NCBI GenBank assembly: GCA_016714125.1
Contig: JADJNX010000001.1
Coordinates: 124,001 to 188,000 of the forward strand
Reading direction: 5' to 3'
DNA: 64,000 nucleotides
Source: Ignavibacteriales bacterium
Lineage (GTDB): Bacteria > Bacteroidota > Ignavibacteria > Ignavibacteriales > Ignavibacteriaceae
Part shown: positions 57,546 through 64,000 of the stretch, in pieces
Layout of the letters: each line of letters begins with the position of its first letter
Numbering within the stretch: the stretch's first letter is position 1
Position numbers and translations under genes: made by a program
Notes under the pieces: model-generated
Databases searched by the model: none
What the model saw: the letters and a program-made list of their open reading frames with translations, nothing else
What the model was told of the DNA's origin: nothing

Positions 57546-58844
57546 ATGAAAAAGTTTTTAATCCTTCTGGTGTTAACAGTTTTTCTGTCGCAATATTCAT
57601 TCGCGCAAAAAGACCTTGAAAAAGAATTGAACCAGTATAACAGCCCCGATGAGGTTGTTACACTCTCTCAATCTATCACTTATGATACTGCAATAGAAAT
57701 CCTTGCAAAGATTTCACTTAAAGTTACAGGACGAAATATAGTCTCAACAGTGCAAAGTAGTGAGCTGATAGGTCTCGAATTAACCAATATCAACTATTTA
57801 AAAGCCTTGAAGATTCTCACTCAGTACAGAGGGTTAATCCTCGAGGAAAAAGCGGATGTTGTTATTGTAAAGCGACCCAATGAACCAGTGGTTATTCCTG
57901 ACCCTCTACCACTGTCAAAGGATATTTATGCTTCTATTGACGCCAGAGAAGTGAAAATATCAGCAATATTCTTTGAAGCTGATAACACAGCGCTCAGGGA
58001 CAGAGGCATTAACTGGCAGGCTCTCCTCTCAGACCCATCAAACGGGTTTGGAGTTGATCTAAAAACTTTTGGACAGAACACAACTGCGGATCAAACTCCG
58101 ACCGACTTCCTTGTGTCCGGCTCCACAAAACTTAACCTTGGCGACTTTAAAGGCAACCTGTTGGGAACTTTCAGATTTTTTGAATCTGAAAATCTCGGCG
58201 AGATTATTGCCAATCCCTCGATTACAGTTAGGACAGGAGAACTTGGGAAGATACAAATTGGATCAGATTTTTCTATTAAACAAAGAGATTTTGCAGGTAA
58301 TGTCACCGACCAATTCTTTTCTACTGGTTCAATAATTGATGTTACCCCTCATGTTTATAATGAGGATGGGATCGATTATGTAGTTTTAAGACTTGCAGTT
58401 GAGAGAAGTACAGCTTTCCCAAGTGAGCTCTCCACTGAAATCAGGAAAACTAAAGCAAACTCTCAGCTTCTTATGCTTAATGGCGAAGAAACTGTGATTG
58501 GTGGTCTTTATGTTACAGACGAAACTTACGTCAGGACAGGGATTCCATTTTTAAAAGATTTGCCATGGTGGGTTTTTGGTATCAGATACCTTGCCGGGGC
58601 TGATCAGAAAAAAATTACTAAAAAAGAGATTATCATCGTAATAAAAACCGAGTTGCTGCCAACACTAAAAGACAGAATGAAAATTATGGCAGATAAAAAC
58701 CAGTTTAAAGAAAAACTTGATGAGCACAGGTCGATTAACGAAGCTATTCAAGAAAAAAGTCCAAACAAGCACATCAAAAACGGTGAAGAACCGGAAAAAA
58801 AAGTAGATTGTAGTTACATAATTTTAAAAAAGAAGCACTTTTAA
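57546..58844 (+). CDS. pilQ: Type IV pilus secretin PilQ
   Basis: A 432-residue outer-membrane secretin that forms the exit pore. The signal peptide is 'KKFLILLVLTVFLSQYSFAQ'. The N-terminal part has an N0/STN-like and an N1-like domain ('YLKALKILTQYRGLILEEKA'). The secretin core is clear: 'GEIIANPSITVRTGELGKIQ', 'TGSIIDVTPHVYNEDGI', 'ANSQLLMLNGEETVIGGLYV' and 'GIPFLKDLPWWVFGIRYLAG'. It is shorter than typical PilQ because AMIN domains are absent. A charged Lys/Glu-rich tail follows the core. The strong Shine-Dalgarno at 57535-57544 sets the start at 57546 rather than at an in-frame upstream codon. Confidence 0.92.
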   Translation: MKKFLILLVLTVFLSQYSFAQKDLEKELNQYNSPDEVVTLSQSITYDTAIEILAKISLKVTGRNIVSTVQSSELIGLELTNINYLKALKILTQYRGLILEEKADVVIVKRPNEPVVIPDPLPLSKDIYASIDAREVKISAIFFEADNTALRDRGINWQALLSDPSNGFGVDLKTFGQNTTADQTPTDFLVSGSTKLNLGDFKGNLLGTFRFFESENLGEIIANPSITVRTGELGKIQIGSDFSIKQRDFAGNVTDQFFSTGSIIDVTPHVYNEDGIDYVVLRLAVERSTAFPSELSTEIRKTKANSQLLMLNGEETVIGGLYVTDETYVRTGIPFLKDLPWWVFGIRYLAGADQKKITKKEIIIVIKTELLPTLKDRMKIMADKNQFKEKLDEHRSINEAIQEKSPNKHIKNGEEPEKKVDCSYIILKKKHF

Positions 58845-58847
58845 CAC

Positions 58848-59207
58848 ATGGAAACAATCCTTATAGTTGACGATGAGATAAATCTCAGTCAAATCCTCAA
58901 AGAAGAATTGACCGAAGTAGGCTACACTGTTACCACAGTCGATTCAGCCGAAAAAGCGCTGATGTATCTGAAGGAGAACAGGATTGATCTCATGCTCCTC
59001 GATCTCAATATGCCGGAAAAAGATGGGTATTATGTGCTTGAAACGATGGAGAAAGAAGGGATTGTCCTAAAAGTAATTGTTCTCACAGCTTACGCAGATC
59101 TCACCTCGGCAATAAGATCCGCCAAACTTGGTGCAAGTGACTTCATCACAAAACCTTATGATCTTGATGAGTTGTTAGTTTCTATTAGAAAAGTATTATA
59201 TATGTAA
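58848..59207 (+). CDS. Stand-alone CheY-like response regulator
   Basis: A 119-residue receiver domain with no output domain. The acidic pocket is 'ILIVDDE', the phospho-acceptor is the Asp of 'DLMLLDLNMPEKDG' (about residue 53), the switch Thr is in 'VIVLTAYAD' and the Lys in 'DFITKPYDLDELL'. It starts 4 nt after the secretin gene, so it is probably the last gene of the pilus operon. By analogy with PilG/PilH it could control pilus motors. Its kinase may be the hybrid kinase encoded on the opposite strand 4 nt downstream; that pairing is inferred. Confidence 0.92.
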   Translation: METILIVDDEINLSQILKEELTEVGYTVTTVDSAEKALMYLKENRIDLMLLDLNMPEKDGYYVLETMEKEGIVLKVIVLTAYADLTSAIRSAKLGASDFITKPYDLDELLVSIRKVLYM

Positions 59208-59210
59208 ACT

Positions 59211-60332
59211 TTATTGAACCATTGAGTCAATCAAAGCCAACAAGGTATCAAGTTCGTAAGGTTTTTGCAATGTTGCGTCAACTCTTACATCCTCCGGGAA
59301 AAGCATATTCTTGATCCCGACCGTCCCTGTTGATAAAATTATTTTAATATCCTGATTAAACTTCCTTATCTCTCGAATCCCGCTCAACCCGTCAATTCCA
59401 TTCATTCTTAGATCAATTATCAACAAATCAAATCCATCCTGGCTCTGTAATTTTTTTATTGCTGCCTCAGCTGAAGATACCGAAGTTATCTGATGGCCTG
59501 CAGCAGTTAATAAATCCTCCAAAATCGAAACAAGAAGAACTTCATCGTCAGCAATCAGAATATTTACTTTATCCCCCAGTCGTGTTCTTCTCCGTGCACA
59601 ATAAGCAGGTAAAATCAAATCAAAACGTGAACCATATCCCGGTTGACTCTGCACTTCAATAGAACCTCCATGCCCATCGATAATTTTTTTTACCGAAAAG
59701 AGACCAATTCCGCTGGTTCTGCCTTTATTTTTTGTTGAAAAATAGGGATTAAATATCTTTGATTTGATGTCGGGGTGAATGCCAATTCCATTGTCCAAAA
59801 CCGAAATATTCACTTTTGGGTGAGAGTCACTCGTTTCAGAATCGCTAATTTCAGAGACCGGTACATTTTTTACGATGACTCTGATCTCACCCCTGTTTAC
59901 TATTGCTTCAACAGAATTCATCAATAAGTTTACCATAACTTGATAAAGTTCAGTTGAATTACCCTTAAGATCGGAAACGATACTGTCTATATCTGTTACA
60001 ATTTTAATATTAGAAGGGAGTGATTGAATCATCGATGATACGACCTCATTGATCAACAACCGTGTATTGATCCTGCTGTCACGAATAATCCCTGAGGATC
60101 CATCAGAGAGCACTTCTGTGGTTATATCCGTTGCTCTGTGTGAACAGTGTTCGATGTTCTCAAGGAGGAAGAGGGCATCAGGCTTTCCTGCAAGTTCTTT
60201 TTTCAATAATGCGATGCTTGCAAAGATGCTGCTGAAAAGATTGTTTATATCATGTGCTGCAATTTTGTTGCTATTGATAAGATCATCTGGAACACCCGGG
60301 GTTTTGTTGTCATCATTCATCATTTTTTTCAT
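59211..60332 (-). CDS. Soluble hybrid histidine kinase with C-terminal receiver
   Basis: A 373-residue cytoplasmic protein without membrane helices or PAS domains. The H box is unusual in form, 'IAAHDINNLFSSIFASIALL', as in NtrB-like kinases whose His is followed by Asp and Asn. The HATPase domain has 'VNLLMNSVEAI' (N box), 'VLDNGIGIHPDI' and 'TSGIGLFSVKKIIDGHGGSI'. A receiver follows ('NILIADDEVLL', 'LLIIDLRMNGIDG' with the phospho-acceptor Asp, 'TLQKPYELDTL'). Its gene converges on that of the CheY-like protein of the pilus operon, 3 nt apart. It lacks its own sensory domain, so it probably senses through a partner protein. Confidence 0.9.
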   Translation of the reverse strand: MKKMMNDDNKTPGVPDDLINSNKIAAHDINNLFSSIFASIALLKKELAGKPDALFLLENIEHCSHRATDITTEVLSDGSSGIIRDSRINTRLLINEVVSSMIQSLPSNIKIVTDIDSIVSDLKGNSTELYQVMVNLLMNSVEAIVNRGEIRVIVKNVPVSEISDSETSDSHPKVNISVLDNGIGIHPDIKSKIFNPYFSTKNKGRTSGIGLFSVKKIIDGHGGSIEVQSQPGYGSRFDLILPAYCARRRTRLGDKVNILIADDEVLLVSILEDLLTAAGHQITSVSSAEAAIKKLQSQDGFDLLIIDLRMNGIDGLSGIREIRKFNQDIKIILSTGTVGIKNMLFPEDVRVDATLQKPYELDTLLALIDSMVQ

Positions 60333-60401
60333 TTAGAACTTTGAAGAAGTTTCGGGATAAATCAAAAATAATTAACTTTACGATTCACAAAATTAGTTAT
60401 T

Positions 60402-60986
60402 ATGGATCCGATCAATATTCTTGTACTTGTAGCTTTGGTATTTCTAATGTCAGCAAATTATGCCGGCAGTCAAAAAAGTTTAAAAGGCAAAATGGGACTT
60501 GTTGCCCGCCGAGCATCAGGGTGGCTTCAAAGTGTGCCTCCTAATGTCCTTGCATTTTCTACCCTGCTTCAGTTTTTAGGGTGTTTCCCAATTATTGACA
60601 CATGGTTTTTGGGATACACCCCCGATTCCTACGTCAGAATTCTGTTTTTCGTCCTGTTTTTACTCTTCTCATTCACTCAAATAAGAAGTTATAAAACATT
60701 AAAGGAAAGTTATTCAACAGATATGCTGATATATAAGAACCACAGGCTTGTGAAAAACGAACTTTACAGGTTCATCCGCCATCCACAATATTTAAGCCAG
60801 CTACTCGCTGATTTATGCGTGGGAGTGGCACTTCTCTCCTCACCTGTAATCATCTTGACGCTTCTTGTTGGTTTTCCCCTCCTGATTTTACGAGCTAAAA
60901 AAGAGGAAGAGATGCTGGCATCACACTTTAAAGGAGACTTTGACTCCTATAAAAAAAGTACCGGGTTTTTCCTCCCTTTTATATAA
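60402..60986 (+). CDS. ICMT/PEMT-like membrane methyltransferase
   Basis: A 194-residue protein with four or five hydrophobic helices. The C-terminal part carries the SAM-binding region of the isoprenylcysteine carboxyl methyltransferase / phospholipid methyltransferase family: 'NELYRFIRHPQYLSQLLAD' (RHPxY motif) and 'RAKKEEEMLASHFKGDFDSY' (the E-E pair). In bacteria such proteins often methylate lipids or undecaprenyl-type substrates, but roles are rarely known. It converges on the Ig-like lipoprotein gene and ends 3 nt before it. Confidence 0.88.
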   Translation: MDPINILVLVALVFLMSANYAGSQKSLKGKMGLVARRASGWLQSVPPNVLAFSTLLQFLGCFPIIDTWFLGYTPDSYVRILFFVLFLLFSFTQIRSYKTLKESYSTDMLIYKNHRLVKNELYRFIRHPQYLSQLLADLCVGVALLSSPVIILTLLVGFPLLILRAKKEEEMLASHFKGDFDSYKKSTGFFLPFI

Positions 60987-60989
60987 TCT

Positions 60990-62392
60990 TTAGCGGACAA
61001 TTCCTGAGAAAATCAAAGAACCTCTGCCATTATCGCCGGATGATTTGATGGTGATAACCAATCTGTTCGCTGCAATCGTTGTATCAACAGCATCAGAGAC
61101 TGAGAAAGAAAATGTTGTCCATGCACGACTTTGTGTATCGGGAAGGGTCACTTCTTTGTCGCCGGCAAGAATAAAATCTTTCCCGGCACCTTCAACAGTG
61201 ATTGAAGTCCCTGAAGATAATGGATTCCCGTTTTGATCCATAACAGTGTAGTTGAATAGCTGCGAGCCACCATTGGGGATATCAAATCCAAATGGTGAAC
61301 AGCTTATAATTGGAACGCCGGAAAATAGTACCAGAGTGGATTGTCTTATTGTTGCGAAACTTTCGTCAGTTGTTGCTGCAGTAACCGTAGCAAATCCGGG
61401 TCCAAAACAGGGTGATTAGGCAATGGATTCGCTGAATACAGGGTTACAGAAGCAGCTCCAAGTGCTGTTGTAAGTGCCGATCCTTCAATTATTCCACCTT
61501 CTGTGTTAAAATAAACCGCAGTGCCAACTCTAACCGGATTGGAGTATTTATCACCAACAAATGCTGTGATCACATCTTCAACTCCAAACACATTGTACCC
61601 CGGGATATTTAAAATGGCAGGAACACAACTGAAGTGTGTAAGATCAGGAAGTCCGCCATGAATCGTTACAGCAACAGGATTTGAAGAGATTATTTTGGAA
61701 CCCAAAGAAATGGATGCTGTTACCTGAACAACTCCGGCTTTGGTTCCCGAAGTTAATACAACGGAAGCTTGTCCATTTGCATCAGTTCGAGTTGATGGAG
61801 GATTTAACACAGCTCCTGAACCCGGTGAAGCAGCCAATACATACCCGACATTAACTGCATTGTCAAGATCTATCGGAATGCCCAATGAGTCAACTACCTG
61901 GAATACTAACTGCACAGTTTCAAGCCCGCCTGCCCCTTTAATTCCTATATTTGCGACTGAAGTACCAAGGAGATAGAGGGATGCCGGGACTCTGGTTCCA
62001 GAACCACCGGTTCCGGAAGCTTTAAGTAAAAGTCTTGAAGCAGTAATTGTTCTGTTTGCAACCGCAAAAACCTTGGTTGAATCGGATACAAAACCCTCTT
62101 TCCTGGCAACAACCGCCAGTTCCAATCCCGCCTTCAGGTTAAATTCGAATGTATATTTCCCATTCGCGTCTGAAACTGCACTTTTGTTGATCGCGGTATC
62201 GGCTGATACACCGGAGAGGGAAATTGCCGCGTTTGCAACGGGAGACCCCGTTGAAAAATCAACTACCTCACCATTAATTGTGACAACGCCAGTTTCATCT
62301 CCGGTAACGGGATTGGAGGTAGAGTCACTTTTTTGACAGCCCGTGAGTAGCAATATTGGGATCAAAAATAAGAGTATATAAATCTTTTTCAT
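60990..62392 (-). CDS. Ig-like / carboxypeptidase-regulatory-like repeat lipoprotein, interrupted by one frameshift
   Basis: An exported lipoprotein of about 467 residues after repair. Lipoprotein signal 'IYILLFLIPILLLTGC' (lipobox LTGC, Cys19). The N-terminal domain ('VTINGEVVDFSTGSPVANAA') is a carboxypeptidase-regulatory-like beta-sandwich. Big-1 type Ig domains follow ('PSTRTDANGQASVVLTSGTK', 'FVGDKYSNPVRVGTAVYFNT'). A base is missing in the CCCGG near 61400, at 'HPVLDP'; the other frame continues 'GFATVTAATTDESFATIRQS' to 60990. Such proteins are surface adhesins or scaffold lipoproteins. No partner is evident. Confidence 0.8.
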
Positions 62393-62470
62393 GGAACTTA
62401 TAGAGTTTAATAAATGAAGACTTCTTAAAATACTAATTTACGATGAATTAAAAATCTTAAGTACGATAAA

Positions 62471-64000
62471 TCACATTTTTTTAATTAATCTGAGAACTTT
62501 GTCGTTTTCTGCGGCGAAAGGAGCCAAAGATATTAATTTACCTTCAAGAAAATTAATATATGTAACTCCTGACATTTTGTCAGCAAAATTACCGGAATTC
62601 CCAATATAGGAATGGTCAATAAATCCCCGTTCAGGATCAAGGTAGAACCTGTTAATGGTACCTCTTCCCGAATAATTTCTCTCCCTTGTTCGAGAAGAAA
62701 ACGGATTGATTGCAGAGGTAAATTGTGTATCATAAAAACCGCTCATTCCGGCAGTCTCTAACACCAAAACATCAGATATTCCACCCATTAAATTACTTAG
62801 AATATGCCTTGGGACAAAGATGTTCTCGTTCCCCCACAACCACATTATCAGGTTATCACCATATTTTTTTTCGATCGATGTGATGGCTTCAGAGAAACTT
62901 TTCCGTATTATCTGGTCGCGATCTTCAATTGTGGATGTACTTCTCAAATCATAAACTTGTGCATATTTTTCGAGTGATAAGTCCTTTAGTCTTGCTAGAG
63001 GATAACCACCGGCACCAAAAAAGATTTCAAAATCTTCCTTTGTAAACTCATCACCAAATATGTTCACTGTATAAAATTTCAAAAACTCCGCCATTATAAG
63101 GGGTGCCTGAAGACCTGACAAGAATTCTCCACTCCAACCTGAAATAACTCTCAGTGACTGGATGATATTAGTATCTTTTTTTGTGATTCCCGAAAAAGCA
63201 TTTATAATTAGTGGAACCATTTTAAGGCTAAAATCGGAGGTTACATCGTTGAGAAGGAATGAAGGAATGTTTTTCCCTTCTGGTTTTTGCAGCCAAGGTC
63301 TGTCAGATACTGAAGGCATTAAACGAAAAAATCCATCACCAAACATATCACCGGATTCGGTCACTTTTACAATTTCCAAGCCCTCGTCCGTTTGTTGATA
63401 ATTATCTGCATCCTCCACAACCGCTGGTTTTACTTTTTTCTTCGTTGGTTTTTTCTTTTTTGAGACAGGTTCCGAAGTCTCTTTTTTCACTATCGTTTTA
63501 GTTGTGATTACCTTAACAGGCTCACTTTTTAACTTAAAGAGTATCTCCGTATTTGCTTCATAACTAAAATATTTAGTCGAAACACGCTCTGTCCAGAATC
63601 CCATGCCCGAGTTTAGAAAAGCTGCAGCATTAAAACCCGTGAGATAAAAACTTTCTGCATTAAACACCTTTAAGACCTCGCTGGAATCCGAATTATAAAT
63701 ATCCTCACCGGGTTCTTTTCCCGTAATCACTTCACCGGAGGCACCAATAAGAATCTCTAATAACTCGGGTTCACTTTCCTTTATTTTGATTGTGTCTTTG
63801 TGAAGCCCAATTTTCCCTTTAATTTTACCATTAATTATCAGGTTATCGCGATCATCAAATTGTGTGATTTTTTTTTGTCTTAAGTCTTTTTTTGAAGTTA
63901 GTAGAACCCAGGCTTCTTCCCCCTTCATGCCGAGGTAAAGCACAGGTATTCCCGGTACTGTAACCCCCGACCCCTTTATCCCTGCAATATCAAATGAGAC
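62471..64000 (-). CDS. Penicillin acylase family N-terminal-nucleophile hydrolase, partial at window end
   Basis: The gene runs off the right edge of the window, so the signal peptide, spacer and catalytic Ser are not visible. Codons up to the end encode 'GVTVPGIPVLYLGMKGEEAW', which matches the conserved penicillin acylase stretch that ends in 'G..iaWg.T'. The C terminus 'FYLDPERGFIDHSYIGNSGN' resembles the family end that precedes the 'SG.p.S.hY.D' loop. A Lys-rich linker ('KKKKPTKKKVKP') lies in the middle, unusual for the family. These enzymes cleave amide bonds of acylated amines such as beta-lactams or N-acyl-homoserine lactones. Substrate unknown. Confidence 0.8.
   Translation of the reverse strand, partial: VSFDIAGIKGSGVTVPGIPVLYLGMKGEEAWVLLTSKKDLRQKKITQFDDRDNLIINGKIKGKIGLHKDTIKIKESEPELLEILIGASGEVITGKEPGEDIYNSDSSEVLKVFNAESFYLTGFNAAAFLNSGMGFWTERVSTKYFSYEANTEILFKLKSEPVKVITTKTIVKKETSEPVSKKKKPTKKKVKPAVVEDADNYQQTDEGLEIVKVTESGDMFGDGFFRLMPSVSDRPWLQKPEGKNIPSFLLNDVTSDFSLKMVPLIINAFSGITKKDTNIIQSLRVISGWSGEFLSGLQAPLIMAEFLKFYTVNIFGDEFTKEDFEIFFGAGGYPLARLKDLSLEKYAQVYDLRSTSTIEDRDQIIRKSFSEAITSIEKKYGDNLIMWLWGNENIFVPRHILSNLMGGISDVLVLETAGMSGFYDTQFTSAINPFSSRTRERNYSGRGTINRFYLDPERGFIDHSYIGNSGNFADKMSGVTYINFLEGKLISLAPFAAENDKVLRLIKKM

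Noticed and set aside
47977..58844. Type II secretion system instead of a type IV pilus
   Set aside because: A retraction-type ATPase and two abundant-type pilin genes are present, and no gspC or gspK-like set is seen; it could still be a related secretion machine.

Overview
The window looks like a chromosomal segment of a low-to-mid GC, Gram-negative member of the Bacteroidota/Chlorobiota side, most like the Ignavibacteria group. The evidence is indirect: secreted proteins end in type IX secretion C-terminal domains with the 'YPNPFNPSTVI' signature, several lipoproteins have lipoboxes, most genes lack strong Shine-Dalgarno sites, and there are genes for bacillithiol (bshA), LptF/LptG, a serine palmitoyltransferase and an ECF sigma factor. 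There is no phage, insertion sequence, CRISPR array, rRNA or tRNA. One structured RNA is clear: a tmRNA at 22744-23095.

Layout. 1-14964: valS, a multi-PAS histidine kinase, an aldo/keto reductase, a lipoprotein, the rdgB nucleotide-pool enzyme, an ECF sigma / HEAT anti-sigma / DUF4097 operon, a class V aminotransferase, a TerB-like protein, a nitronate monooxygenase and a membrane polyferredoxin. 15222-21099: two large type IX secretion cargo proteins. 21183-29569: trmO, a GNAT acetyltransferase, tmRNA, a cobalamin adenosyltransferase, ygfZ, lipoproteins, an M20 dipeptidase and lptF. 29547-36313: lptG, a membrane-anchored pseudokinase, a DUF3095 protein, a secreted GH10-like hydrolase and a small cytochrome-like lipoprotein. 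36330-39976: an epimerase-type SDR, serine palmitoyltransferase and a YghO/BcerS-type acyltransferase, together a candidate bacterial ceramide pathway. 39960-46516: a HEAT-cyclophilin fusion, an Uup-type ABC-F ATPase, bshA and an RsmB/RsmF-type rRNA methyltransferase. 46519-60332: a complete type IV pilus-like machine with unusual pilins and two gene fusions, flanked by two-component regulators. 60402-64000: an ICMT-like methyltransferase, an Ig-like lipoprotein and a penicillin acylase cut by the window edge.

The most interesting system is the pilus-like locus. Five pilin-like proteins all begin Met-Gly followed directly by a hydrophobic helix, with no conventional leader and no Glu5. PilM and PilN are fused, PilO appears fused to a PilP-like domain, and a lone cyclic-nucleotide-binding domain sits between two paralogous pilin genes. 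A receiver protein follows the secretin gene and a hybrid kinase converges on it.

A caution governs the whole annotation. At least fourteen genes, including essential valS and lptF, are interrupted by single-base indels (mostly in short homopolymers) or, once, by a substitution to a stop. Reading frame and family conservation resume directly after each break, which points to uncorrected sequencing or assembly errors more than to pseudogenes. I annotate each as one gene and state where the break lies.
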